NCBI GenBank assembly: GCA_012656075.1
Contig: JAAKBF010000012.1
Location: 310,001 to 374,000, forward strand
Source: Phytophthora hibernalis
Taxonomy: Eukaryota > Oomycota > Peronosporomycetes > Peronosporales > Peronosporaceae
Length of the DNA: 64,000 nt
Direction: 5' to 3'
Shown: positions 21,770 to 32,573 of the stretch, piece by piece
Layout: each line of letters starts with the position of its first letter
How positions within the stretch are numbered: the stretch's first letter is position 1
Position numbers and translations under genes: made by a program
Notes under the pieces: generated by a model
What the model saw: only the letters and a program-made list of their open reading frames with translations
Database searches by the model: none
Told to the model about the DNA's origin: nothing

Positions 21770-23260
21770 CATCTCGACGTGACCTGCTGTCCTACAGCAT
21801 CAATCGGCTCGATGCTCCTCGCTTCGTCGTCACAAATCACGACGATCTGCGCGCTCGGATCATTCATGAGTTCCACGACAGCCCCATTGGTGGTCATTTG
21901 GACCGCGAATAGACTTTTGCGGCAGTGTCCCGTGATTTCAACTGGTCTCATATGTACAAATGGGTACGCAAGTGGGTGCACACTTGCGAGATCTGCGAAC
22001 GCGTCAAGTCGGCAAAGTCGTCGCAAGCCTCTCTACGTCCTCTGCCAATTGCAACTGAGGCATGGCGCTCAGTGTCAATGGATTTCATATTCGGGCGCCC
22101 ATCCGATGGCGACGGGCGTACCAGTGTCGTAGTGTTTGTGGATCGGTTTACGAAGATGGTGCATCTCATTCCGGTGTCACACGATCACTGCGGCTAAGAC
22201 CGCAGTGCATTTCATTCGACACGGTGTTCCGACATCACGGCCTGTCGTCTCCGATCGCGATCCACGGATCACGTCGGCGTTCTGGTCGGGTCTTTTTCAG
22301 CTTCTGGGAACGAAGCTGCTCATGTCGATGGTGGCGCATCCGGAGACTGATGGTCAAACAGAACGAGTCAACCGTGTCCTCGAAGACGTTCTTCGAAGTT
22401 ACGCGTCTTCCTTCGCGAGCTGGAGCTCATTTCTGCCTCTCGCTGAATTTGCGTTGAGCAACGCGGGCACGCGTCGACAGGTCTGACTCCCTTCTTCGTG
22501 AATAATGCGCGCCACCCGTGCGTTCCCGCCACACTTGCCGTAGGCCATCCCACGATGCCTCGTGGCTCCACTCTGGGTGGGGAAGAAGAGGATTACGCGG
22601 ACAGTACAGCGACCGACACACCGGTTCGTTCACCGGTGACTGACGTGATACCGGTATCACATCCGGTATGCTCGGTTGGTGCTCCGCTACCAGCTACATT
22701 GCCGAGTGCAGCTCAAGTCCGTGACGGTGAATATAGTCACAGGCTCGAAGTCGAAGAAGATCCTCGCGACGCCGAACAGTGCGGCGTCCCCGCTTGCCTA
22801 TTGGACCCAACGTACCCTGATCCACCCGAGACAATCTGCCGACACAGTCGCGGCAAATTACGCGCCGAAGACTCCGACCCGTCGACAACGTCGCTGTCTC
22901 CGATTTCGTGTTGCAACGCCAATCGGTCACCCGATTTGTGCGAGACCCACTACAGGAGGCGATGGACAAACAGAAGGAAAACGCGGACAAGCGTGGACGC
23001 AAAAACGTGGCAACATTTACGCCAGGGGATCGCGTGCTCCTATCGACGGACGGCATCCGCGCATTGGCGGTAACCAATCTTGGCGCGAGCAAACTCACAC
23101 CGCGATATATTGTTCCATTCCAAGTTACGAAAGAGAACGGTGCCCACACGCTGGACATTCCAACGTCGCTACGGCTAAACCTAACGTTCTACATCGGGCG
23201 ATTGAAGAAGTACCAAACTGCAACGATCCCGTCGACCGCGGCGGAGCATGAGTTCAGCAT
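21770..23260 (+). pseudogene. Gypsy A integrase and C-terminal region
   Basis: The zinc-binding part (EFHDSPIGGHLD then CEICERVK, near 21868-22005) is followed by SMDFIFG, VVVFVDRFTKMVHL, SDRDPRITSAFW and DGQTERVNR. All three acidic residues of the D,D-35-E core are still present, but in different frames. The C-terminal domain frame, 22908-23570, has FTPGDRVLL and a LDIPTSLRLN...FYIGRLKKY end. Integration chemistry is well established for this family; this copy is non-coding as it stands. Confidence 0.85.
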
Positions 23261-23440
23261 CCCTCTAGACGGGCGCGCTGAGCCATCACACTATCCGAGT
23301 TGCCCACCCGCTTGCGCAGGCGCACGTCTGGGTGGAGACTCCCGATCCCATACGGCTCCAGATCCTGAGCGACCAGGACGCGAGGCTTACCGGCACGAAG
23401 GTCCCCGCCCATTATTGACTCGAACGGAGATACACGCTGG

Positions 23441-24326
23441 TGTGGTGTTGAGTTTTGGGACGCTCGGTCGCCAGTCGGCAAGGTTGCCCTTGCTGAAGGA
23501 AAGTGATCGGCGTGCCCTGATTGGCGGATTACACTCCCCGTGCCACAGCACAGTGACCACGATAGTTTAGTGACCGAGGCCTCGGTCGGGTATAATAAAA
23601 TCCCGGCCGAGGGTACGAACCCTCGTTTGTACCCATTTCAGTTTCGTACCCTCGGTCTTATAGAGCCGGGTACAGGATCACATACTGGGATCGGTTCACA
23701 CTGGATATTTGTATTTAGATATAGGACTAGCTATAGAATTGACTACAGAGGCTCTCAGAGCCATAGATCAACAGAAATAAATCAGCAGGCTTCCCCAAGT
23801 CACCAAGGGTCAAGTCCGTCTTCGGTAAGTCTAGGTAGCTTATCTTAGGGTCTGGATACGCTCGGCTTGTGGGATGCTGGTCAGCGAGCCTAAGGTACAT
23901 TGAACCCAGGTTTGTTGCTGGTTAGTCCAAGAGATTAGTGTGGCCGAGTGTTGGGAGCGACGAGAAGCGTCGTTCACCATATATTATAGTCGAACCGAGT
24001 GTTCCATACATATTTACTACTCGCCGAGGTTTCACCTCGGCAAACCCATATTAGGCTTGACGGCCGGTACCCTTCCTTCTGAGGGACTGCGGGGATTCGC
24101 GCGCAAGCGCAATATTGCATACTAGCCCTCGCTCGTGGCTAGTGGTGCAGGTTATTAGGTTGGCCTAATACAACCTAGGTGTACAGAGGGTTCACATCCA
24201 ACCTGGCGTAAGGGATCGTTCCTGGTCTTCAGGTTTGATCCAACGCTCGTTGACCTGACAAGGGAAGCGTGTGTTGTTGGTGTGACTCATACCATGTGGT
24301 AGTGAGAATTTTGGCGTGATCCTACA
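23441..24326 (+). repeat. Gypsy B 5' LTR
   Basis: An 886-bp direct repeat of 32574-33456. It begins TGTGGTGTTGAG and ends GATCCTACA. A TATA-like box (TATAATAAAA) is at 23591-23600. About ten substitutions or small indels separate the two copies (for example a 6-bp difference near 23545), around 1%, so insertion was relatively recent. A clear target-site duplication is not visible. Confidence 0.9.
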
Positions 24327-24333
24327 CGGCAAC

Positions 24334-24353
24334 TGGTGCCGCGAGCCGGGATT
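24334..24353 (+). promoter_or_regulatory. Gypsy B primer binding site
   Basis: TGGTGCCGCGAGCCGGGA, a few bases after the 5' LTR, is complementary to the 3' end of a tRNA with CCA and a T-arm ending in ...TCCCGGCTCGCGGCA. It marks minus-strand DNA synthesis start and fixes the orientation of the element. Confidence 0.75.
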
Positions 24354-24441
24354 GGGAGTGACTTTCTGTGTGTCTTGGCTGTATATAGGTTCTTACCCTA
24401 ACGAGCATTCGAGAGAAGACAAGAGACGAAGAAGAGAGAAG

Positions 24442-25347
24442 ATGGCGAGAGGAGAGAAGTCAGCGGTACCAGAAACGCCGATGAAGTCGAGCGGAGAGCG
24501 CACCAAGGGTTCGGTGAGGTCCGGTCCAACACTCGCGACCCCAAGTACTTTGGAGCCGATCAACCAGCGTTCGGACAGCTTCGACGTGCGGATGGACTAC
24601 TCTGAAGCCAAAGAGGATGATGAAGACGAATACCTGGAAGAAGCGACAGCGATGTCCGAGGTTTCGGAAGCCGCTACCGTCTCAGCAGAACGTAGCGGAG
24701 GGGTGAGCTCGCTCGCGCGAAACCTCACGGAGGAGTTGGACGAAGTGGCTGGTCCTGAACCAGCTCACGAAAGCAACGAAGATGGACTCGGCGATCTCCG
24801 ATCGCTGACGATGACCGAGGACGCGAGTTCTCGGTCGACCGGCAGTCGGACCCCAGTTAATGGAGCCACTCCGACTGCCAACAAGGTTTTGGGAAGACGC
24901 ATGGAGGTGATGATGACGAAGAGCAAGTGGATACGAGCCTTTGCGCCAATGTCAATTCGACAAGCCGTGTGGATGGAACTCGGGACAGAATTAGTTGTGG
25001 CCGAAGACACGGTACAATTATTCCGAGCTATGGGCTGTGAACCTCAAGCACTCCCCACGGAGGCCGACCTTCAAGGTTGGTCGTTTGAAGATGCCGCGCT
25101 CTCTCTCTGCAAGTGGAAACAGAAGCTTCGGACGGTTTTCGGTGTGCCTGAGCCGGGATTCAACCGTCGTTCGAGCCTCTCACGCACGACCGAGGGGATG
25201 GATCCATCGAGTGTCCCGCTACCGACAACTCCTGGGCGACAGCTAGAGAAGTCGGTCGGGACGGGTGTGTTCTCAGCGAAAGGGTCCGCTTCGGCATACT
25301 TTCAAGATTCGGACATGGTATCGCCTCGGTCAGCGGACCGTACATAG
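24442..25347 (+). CDS. Gypsy B Gag, N-terminal part
   Basis: A 301-codon frame from the ATG at 24442; upstream codons of the same open frame overlap the primer binding site and are unlikely to be used. The first 170 residues are acidic and Ser/Thr-rich. A more ordered stretch follows (RRMEVMMTKSKWIRAF, WSFEDAALSLCKWKQKLRT). Homologous Gag text continues after the stop: HLPLGNIKPYLGL in the frame 25488-25706, then WLRAFIYEMK in the adjacent frame, stopping at about 25671 where the inverted block begins. Gag packages the element RNA. Frame breaks and inversion show it is defective. Confidence 0.7.
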   Translation: MARGEKSAVPETPMKSSGERTKGSVRSGPTLATPSTLEPINQRSDSFDVRMDYSEAKEDDEDEYLEEATAMSEVSEAATVSAERSGGVSSLARNLTEELDEVAGPEPAHESNEDGLGDLRSLTMTEDASSRSTGSRTPVNGATPTANKVLGRRMEVMMTKSKWIRAFAPMSIRQAVWMELGTELVVAEDTVQLFRAMGCEPQALPTEADLQGWSFEDAALSLCKWKQKLRTVFGVPEPGFNRRSSLSRTTEGMDPSSVPLPTTPGRQLEKSVGTGVFSAKGSASAYFQDSDMVSPRSADRT

Positions 25348-25671
25348 CGATTGGCAAAGGGCTCCGAGGGTACGCGGACCGCTCCGACGGCGGGCCGAAG
25401 TACAAGTCGGACGATGAACCGACGCTTCGATACGCACGAGGACTCCTCGGACGATAATTCGTTCGATGTGGAAACCAAGGGGGTGACGTGACTGGAGAAT
25501 GGGCACGCCAAATCCGTGAGCTCAGCTCGATGGAGAACGAGAGTTCCACACCGAGGCTTGAAATCGCCACGCACCTCCCGTTGGGCAACATCAAACCCTA
25601 TCTCGGTCTCCGAGACAAGAGCGAAGTCAATGTAATGGCTCCGAGCCTTCATCTACGAGATGAAGTGTTCG

Positions 25672-26890
25672 CCTCTCTCTCTCCATTTTCCGTCGATTTC
25701 ACATAATCCATATTCAAGTCATCAGGCCGTTTGCACGAACCCGTGAACGCAAACAAATAGTCGGCGCCCAGCGCAGGTTCGGCTAACTGTGGCAGCCCGA
25801 TTGGGACCAACCCAGTTTCAGTTGGAGGGCTGCCTAGTTAAAATGACTCCCATAGACCAATTCTTGAAGGTCTGGCGAGAGGTCTTTCTTCTCCTCCTTC
25901 GCCTTCAGAAGAGACGCCAGCTCGTTGAATGCTTCGCATCTTCCCGCATCGTGGACTTGCTTGCACATCTTGCACCTCTTGAAACAATAGTGTGCGGAAT
26001 ATGTGAGTCCACCACAGGCGGCACACGGGCTATATTGCCGGCGACCATCACGTCCGCCGAGGATTCAGTTGTCTCGGTCGTGCGGGTATTGGTTATTCCC
26101 AACCCTCGGCCGACGGTTGTCGGATCGAGAAAACGTTCCCTCGGCGGCGTGACGACGCTCCGAATCATTCGCGGCAGCCACATGACCTTGGTCTTCATCC
26201 GACGCATACTCGTCGTCCGAGTACCTATCCGAGCTTCGGTCGCCATTGCTAGGGTAGTACTCCGGTCGTAACCCTCGGTATCATCATAACCCCCACTCGA
26301 TGTCTCTGCAGGTTCTCCTCGCGGCTCGACCGAGCCGTCCACCTTCAACGCAGCGACCATGTCTGTCAGTGCTTCAGCTAGAGTAACCCTCGGTCGGTAT
26401 GGACGATCATCTCGACGTCGGTTGTCACCCCGATACCGATCTTCCCGACAACGACCATCATCTCGATCACGCCGGTAGGGGTTCCGCGAATCCTCGGAGC
26501 GTCCATCGTCACGGCGACGACTATCATCCTTGCCCTTGGGTCGTCGCACCGAGGACTCGCGTCCTTTTTCCGCTCACGGCGTCGGAGGATATCGTTTATC
26601 ATGTCCTCCAGGTCGTGAATATTCTTGACTCGCACGTGACACAGACGCTCTGCTAAGGCTCGGTCTTCGCACGTATCGAGAAAATGTTCCACATGATCCT
26701 TGGCCTCGCGACCGCCGTGCTCAAGCTGTGCCCCGGCATTCCTGGCGTAGCCGTTTAGCCGGTTCAGATAGTCGCAGACATGCTCCTTCTCTTCGCCTCG
26801 CTGAGTAGTACCGTGCTTTCGCCGATTGATTAAATCGGGAACAGTAGTACTTGATGAACGCATCACTCAACAATTTCCACGTTCGTTACA
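25672..26890 (-). pseudogene. Gypsy B Gag centre and zinc knuckle, on an inverted segment
   Basis: Read on the minus strand from about 26890: WKLLSDAFIKYYC, then HVCDYLNRLNGYARNAGAQ, LAERLCHVRVKN, a basic Arg/Asp-rich stretch, and a zinc-binding part, CAACGG...HYC followed by CFKRCKMCKQVHDAGRC (near 26020-25930). A linker runs to about 25675. This is exactly the Gag text missing from the plus strand between 25671 and 26893, so the block is inverted relative to the rest of the element. Sequence is also missing at both junctions: part of Gag on one side and the protease active site on the other. Confidence 0.8.
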
Positions 26891-26892
26891 GT

Positions 26893-28561
26893 TACCGAGG
26901 CTTCAATCGCATCATCGGAACGGACTTCATGATGGTTAGACTTGGTCCATGGTACGGCCCGGTTACCGGATGAAGTTATGGCCCCCAGGTGAAATCCCAG
27001 AACGCGGATGATGCTCCGGTATACGGTCTACAAGTGGCCGGTGGACCAACTCGAGGATTTGTCGGTCGCCGGACGAGAGTGGCGCGAGTTCAAGTTGCCT
27101 CGACGACGTCCACCTCTGAACACCCACGAGGTGTGGATTCGCCGGACTGGGAATCTTGTGCCGACGGTGACGAGGTTTCAACGGGGACAACCAACGATTA
27201 TCCGGCTGACAAATATGTCACCGAGAGTTGCTCATTGTACAAACCACGAGTCGGTGGTACTATGGGTATCACGAGGCGATCTCCCGCAAGGGCGTGGCTA
27301 CACCCGGCTACGATCGGCGAAGTACGACGAATGGCAAGTGCTGGCATACGCTGAGTGTCGGGATGACACATTACTGAAGCGTGAAAGCAAACTGTACGAG
27401 CAGTGGTTGGCCAGTCAACCGCCAGCAGTCGAGCGGCGAGAATATCCGACTCCTCGGAAGATTCTTTCCCGGCAGATAGCGCACCAAGATGGGCATCGGA
27501 TGGGTTGTCTACGGAGCGTTGGAGGGTGCTACACACAGCCGAATGGGTGCGACCATCCGACAGTAACCGTTACTCTGGTAAACTCGGACAGGATGGCTAT
27601 GGACATGGAAACCGAGGAATGTGAGGATTCAACCACGTCCGAATCCTCGGACAAGGGTGCCGGCGAGGTAATTACCGGTAAGGCACCGGAATCCGTAGTC
27701 ACCGAAGATTCGGAGGCACGTCTGGAGTCGGTGTTTGTAGCGCTTAGGACTGGCGTTTCCGCTGACGTCGCTGTCGACATTGACGATGTTCTCGGCGGTG
27801 TGGCTGAGCATGGGGCAAACGAAATCGAGTTGACCGATTACGCAGATGAGTTGGCAATCCTTCCTGATCTGACCGAAGCCTCGGAGACGGTTTTGGATTA
27901 TACAGGACCCAACGTAGCGAACCCGAAGGCCACGTCCGAGCAACAACGAGCATTGATCAACGTTTTACAGAAGCATGGACAGATCATGATTTCGAGCGGA
28001 AACGCTCTGCCACCGCCAGCCTATGGCGATATCGATGTCCAGGGGCACCCTCCGATAAAACAGAGGGCTCGGCGTACACCGCTGAAACACCTGAAGAAGT
28101 TATACGAGCTACTGAAAGGCTTGTTGAAAGCTCGGTTGGTGGCGTTCTCGGACAGCCCTTGGGCATCCCCGATTGTGATCGTGCTGAAGAAGAACGGCAT
28201 TGATATTCGCGTGTGCATTGATTACAAGATGGTGAGTGCGATCACCGCGATCATGGAGTATGCCATGCCGCTGGTCGACGATTTGTTAACGGACCTAGAA
28301 GTCTACCTGTGGTTCTGCTCTTTAGATGCAGCTAGCGGATTTTGGGCAATAATGATGACGATGAGAGCTCGGAAAATCTCGGCCTTCGTGTGTGCACTCG
28401 GCCACTTCGAGTGGCTGCGTATGCCGTTTGGCCTGAAGAACGCACCGATGATATACCAACGAATGATCGACAATGCTCTATGGGGTTCGTTCAGCCCAAG
28501 GGCGGTCGGAACCAGTTCTCTGAGTGGATGCGGTCCGCTGAGGCAGCCGCTGAAGCTGTGA
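26893..28561 (+). pseudogene. Gypsy B protease end, linker and RT first half
   Basis: The plus strand resumes with FNRIIGTDFMM, the C-terminal protease motif. The 517-codon frame 27008-28561 then has a linker (LYEQWLASQPPAVERREY) and RT: IKQRARRTPLK, SPWASPIVIVLKKNG, IRVCIDYKMV, motif A FCSLDAASGFWA and motif B RMPFGLKNAPMIYQRM. A one-base frame change near 28485 moves the protein into the next frame. The protease catalytic Asp is absent because of the inversion. Confidence 0.85.
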
Positions 28562-29310
28562 GAACAGGGGTGACCGACGAGTCTACACAACTGTCCGAGG
28601 TTTGGACAGCTTTTACGACCAAGTTTGAGGCTGACCGCGAATCCTCGGTGACGCTCGACGCGGTGACCCAACTGGTGAACAGCCCTGTAGCGGATATGTT
28701 CTCCACTGGGGAGGCAGATGAATCCTCGTTGGTGCCAGTGTTCGATCGGCGGTCGTTCGTGGACGATATTTGTTTCGGCTCCGAGACTTTTGACTCTTGT
28801 CTAGCCACCCTGGGCCGACTGCTTCAACGGTTCACTGAGTGTCGGATCAGTGTGAGTTTCACGAGTATTTTTGTACAAGGCCGAGTGGATTTTCTGTCGC
28901 ATGAAGTGTCGGCCGACGGGATTCGGGCCGATCCGAAGAAGTTGAAGATTGTGACGGAGCTGCCATTCCCGTCATCGAATAAAGGCATGCAGTCATTCCT
29001 CGGTGCGTTGAACTATTACAGAAGATTCATACAAGACTTTGCAGTCTACGGGGCTGCCCTGTACCAACTCAAGGACGAGGATTTTACACCAGCAGGGAAC
29101 CTATCCGCGGCTCACCGAAGTATCGCGGTACTACAACAGAAGGTTGCAGACGCGCCGATACGACGGCACTTCGACCGAGCCAAAGAAGTGCACGTGACGT
29201 TATTTGCTAACGAGTGGGCACTGAGCTCCACTCTGATGCAGTATCATGACGACAAGTTACACCCGGTGCGGTTCTGCGGTCGTGTACTGAAGGATGCAGA
29301 GATGAAATGA
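28486..29310 (+). pseudogene. Gypsy B RT second half
   Basis: Continues RT in frame 28342-29310. An unusual insert of roughly 75-80 residues (EWMRSAEAAAEAVRTGVTDE...) separates motif B from the catalytic box SFVDDICFG (FVDD at 28756-28767). Then come VDFLSHEVSADGI and FLGALNYYRRFIQDF, standard gypsy thumb and connection text. Gypsy C has an equivalent insert, so it belongs to the family. The frame stops at 29310, and RT-linked RNase-H-like text continues in another frame to about 29520. Confidence 0.85.
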
Positions 29311-29671
29311 ATTACCACCCGGCCGAGAAGGAGGTGTTGGCCTTGTTGTTACTGTTGTAAGTGTGTTACACCCAGTTGGTCGGACTATCCATGTCTACAC
29401 TCGGTTCTCGACACTGGAGTGGGTGCATAAGTCGAAAACATTGTTCGGTCGTACGACCCACTTCGCGGTCATGTTGTCCCCGTGGCATCTGAAGGTCTAC
29501 CGAGTCAAGGAACGCGATTGTGCTTTTGCCCAACTACTACAGGCTGGGCTTACCAGCTTTGTTGAACTCGAAGAATCGTTAGCCCCGGTGCCACCACCGT
29601 CACGAGGATCGCCGACTGCTCGAGTGGATACACACTTACTATAAGCAAGCATACCGAGGACTTGCAATGGC

Positions 29672-30573
29672 GTGGTGATGTCTTTTGATGGCTCAGCCAA
29701 GACGGAGAAGAATGGCGGGTATGGTAGTTGCTCATGGATATTATGGAAATTACCATTAGTGACGGCTGCGAGTGCTTATCTCGAGACCACCACAGTAAAC
29801 CTCGCTGAGTACGCCGGCATGAACAATGGTGTCTTGACCGCGCTGGAGCTCGACACCGAGGATTTAACTGTGGTAGGAGACTCGAGACTCGCAATCCAGC
29901 AGTCCCTAGGGGTGATGGCCTGCCGGAAGGAAACTCTGATGGCCCAACTCAACCACCACCGAGAACTCACAGCCAAGCTTCGGTCGGTGAAATACCTCCA
30001 TGTGATCCGAGAGTTCAATGCAGCCGCAGACTCGTTAGCTACGGAGGCTCTCAACAGCAAACAGTCCAGCGTGGTTTCAGCCGAAACCAGGAAAACAGAG
30101 TTAGTCGAGCTCAATCGAATCGACGAAGTCATCTACGAGCCTTCGCCGGAGACTGATACGCCGACACTCGGCGAATCAGCGACCGACGAGAGCGTCGATC
30201 AACTTAGCCCGGACTCGTGTGGTCTGCCAAGCACCCCGTAACAAAAATCGATTTTGTGAGGGAAGTGCCGGATTACATAACCGTCACGACCCGTCGACAA
30301 GCGAGAGCACAGAAGAAGCGTGTCCGGTTTGCGAACGATCCCTCGGTGATGGGCCAGGATGACGCAACACGACGAGACGAAGCAGATGAGGTAGCCTCAG
30401 AGACTCAGAACGAAGCAGAAATCGAGCTACCAACGACCGAGGCCAGCGTCAGAGCACCAAATGCAGACGATGTCGACCCGGCAACCATTCAAGAAGAGCG
30501 AAGACGAAGGATCTCCGCTGCCCAGGACGAGGAGCTGAAACCTCAAGGCCGTTCTCCGAGGCGAGGAAGCTAG
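29672..30573 (+). pseudogene. Gypsy B second RNase H domain and truncated integrase start
   Basis: The frame 29672-30241 is an RNase HI-like domain with SFDGSAK, NLAEYAGM, VVGDSRLAIQQS and AAADSLATEA. The four acidic residues of the active site can be placed. After a frame change, 30217-30573 gives a basic and acidic linker (RRQARAQKKRVRFA). The start of the integrase region (LKAVLRGEEASLSY, in the next frame) is cut off near 30620. Comparison with gypsy C at 37212 shows how integrase should continue; here it does not. Confidence 0.8.
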
Positions 30574-30802
30574 CCTGAGTTACAGTAATAAGATGACCGA
30601 GTGGTCATAACCGAGACTCTGAACCATGCTCCGGAGGAAAGCTTCAACAGCCGAGACTTGGACCCAGTGGCGTCGTTCCCATAATGCTAGACCGAGGTCT
30701 GCTTTTCGGTTCGGTCGGTGGACACGCCCTGGAATTGACGCCACATCTTGACGAACCGAGCTAATCCTGTGGCACGCGACCGTCGGGGACCCGACCGAGA
30801 CC

Positions 30803-32507
30803 TCAATGTATGCCCTTGGGTGGCAGTAACGGGAGGCGTTGAACCATTGGGGGCCCTTCCATCGAACCAGCAGGAGGTGATGGCACTATGACAGCAGGAA
30901 CCGGAGTAGACACCGCCACCGAGGTCAGGGGCACCCAAACTCTAGGACGACCCAACCGCTTGCTAGCAGGAAGGGTCGACTTCGGCAGTCCCGACGGAAC
31001 GTGTGGAGGATACGCCGGCGTCGCCTGCGGTGGCGGAACTTGGGATGCTTGCTGCCGGAGACGCTTGCGCCGATTTCTTTGACGCTGGGATACCGATGGA
31101 ATGAGCGGCAGGTCGTCCGAATCCTCGGAGACACCACCCGCAGCCGACGCTGCCTGCGCTGGAGGCCTGGGCCCGGGCTCTTGATCGTCGTCCTCCGAGC
31201 TCTCCGAAGACACACTCCGACTACGTTTCGATGTGATGGTCGGGGAGAAATCCCGAGCAACTCCCATTCGATGTTGTCCGCAGTGATACCTGAACGAGGG
31301 AAAGAAGAGCTTAGAGACCGCTAGAGCAAGAGGAGAAGAAAAAAAACGTACCAGCAGAAGCAAGCACCAATGTGTCGACATCGAGCCCGTGAAGAGCAGC
31401 GTGGGCGACGCAGAATAGAGTTCGCCCGTTTCAAGCTTGCGACCTGAGCTTCGAGAGCTTGGACCTGTGGAGAAACGACACCGACCGAGGCTTGGTCGGA
31501 AGCCTTGAGAGCGGCCCCATGTTTGACCACTTGCTCGGTATATGCCACCATGCCTGCCTTGAAACGCTCACGATCCTGGCGGAGGAGTCGCTCTGTCGAC
31601 GTCGCCGAAGCCTCGGCCGTGGTCGCGCGAGCCGCCTAGAGCCCCACAATGCAGTCATGGTCGGCGATGGCAGTGTTGGCTTGGCGCAGGTGCGCTACCG
31701 CCTGTTCATGCTCGTCCTTGAGAGCGATGTAAGACTGACGAAGGCTATCCAGAGAGTCACGAGTTCGACTCTCGTCGCTGGCAGCTTAGGTGCTGAAGCG
31801 CTCGAACTGCTCGCGTTCTCGCGTCTCTACCTGGTTACGGTCCTCAGTGTCGACAAGTCGAGCCTTGAGCTCTGCCACCTCGTTACGAAGGTCGATGACG
31901 AGCTCAGCCTCACCCGGTGGAAGTTGGACGGGAGCCACAGCGGCGTTCAGAACCTCACCGAGGTCTGTGTCACGCTACACCCGGCTGTCGAGCAACGAAT
32001 CCACTCGCCGAGGACGCTGACGAGTCACACCAACCATGAGCTAACCCAACTGGAGGAGACGCTGATCGATCAGATCAGAGACCGAAGGCTCGGTCGGGGC
32101 AACTGGAGGAGGAGAGACGCCGGAGGTGTCGGTTTGACTACCCACCGAGACGAAGTGAGTATCCTGGGCGCCCAAGGGTCCGGAGACCGCTGCGGGAGTA
32201 CCGCGAAGCAGGTACGCCAGGACAGGCGAAGCGGTGAACCTTCGGCTGCACCACCATCAGCCGACGGAGGACCATCGGGACGTTGTGGAGTCGTTACCGA
32301 AGACTCGGCAGGGCCGGGAACATCGGCAGGAGCATCAGCAGGCTCATGGGGTTGTGCCTGTGGTATTGAAGGAAGATGGAATGAAGAGTTAGAAGAAGTG
32401 CAGGATGATGAGGTGATGAAGATGGGACAGCCTACCTCGTCGCCCGGAGTGATGGCACGAAGAGCGGCGGCGGTGGCGTCGTCGAGAAGACGTGACGGAT
32501 GAGCCAT
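30803..32507 (-). pseudogene. Antisense intron-containing coiled-coil ORF inside gypsy B
   Basis: Reading inward from the 3' LTR on the minus strand: exon 1 is 24 codons (32507-32436, MAHPSRLLDDATAAALRAI...). A 78-nt intron (32435-32358; GTAGGC...CCACAG) joins in phase to a Pro/Ala-rich segment. A long charged heptad region follows (LRNEVAELKARLVDTEDRN; VQALEAQVASLKRAN), then a second intron of 62 nt (31351-31290; GTACGT...TTCAG), joining LVLASAG to ITADNIEWELLG. The end is Ser/Asp- and Pro-rich with a basic QRQRNRRKRLRQQ. Several frame changes and stops interrupt it. I recognise no family. The coiled coil and two good introns argue that this strand, not the open 347-codon plus-strand frame, was coding. 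Confidence 0.55.
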
Positions 32508-32573
32508 GATGCGAAGATGAGAAGCACCATGACGCGTACTACAGGTGGAAGCATGCGTCGAGGCGGATGCAGT

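Larger units (their letters stand above)
18534..23440 (+). mobile_element. Gypsy A, 5' part: chromodomain-type Ty3/gypsy element, 5'-truncated
   Basis: Gag, protease, reverse transcriptase, RNase H and integrase pieces occur in this order on the plus strand. The element continues after gypsy B, with its chromodomain at 33480 and its 3' LTR at 34119-34438. There is no 5' LTR: sequence up to 18533 still belongs to the NTPase gene leader, as comparison with 45730 shows. Every domain is broken by frame changes, so the element is dead. Gypsy B is inserted at 23440/23441. Confidence 0.85.
24327..32573 (+). mobile_element. Gypsy B internal region
   Basis: Lies between two nearly identical LTRs. Order: Gag N-terminal part (+), an inverted 1.2-kb segment holding the rest of Gag (-), the end of the protease, RT and RNase H (+), then an abrupt end of pol just after the start of integrase, and finally a minus-strand spliced coiled-coil ORF. 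Gypsy C at 35657-40140 has the same pol family with integrase present, so integrase was lost in B. The element cannot be autonomous. Confidence 0.85.

Noticed and set aside
31459..32502. 347-codon plus-strand ORF in gypsy B
   Set aside because: It is open, but its translation has no domain. The opposite strand gives a coiled-coil protein with phase-consistent introns, so I treat the plus frame as the shadow, while noting it as the rival reading.
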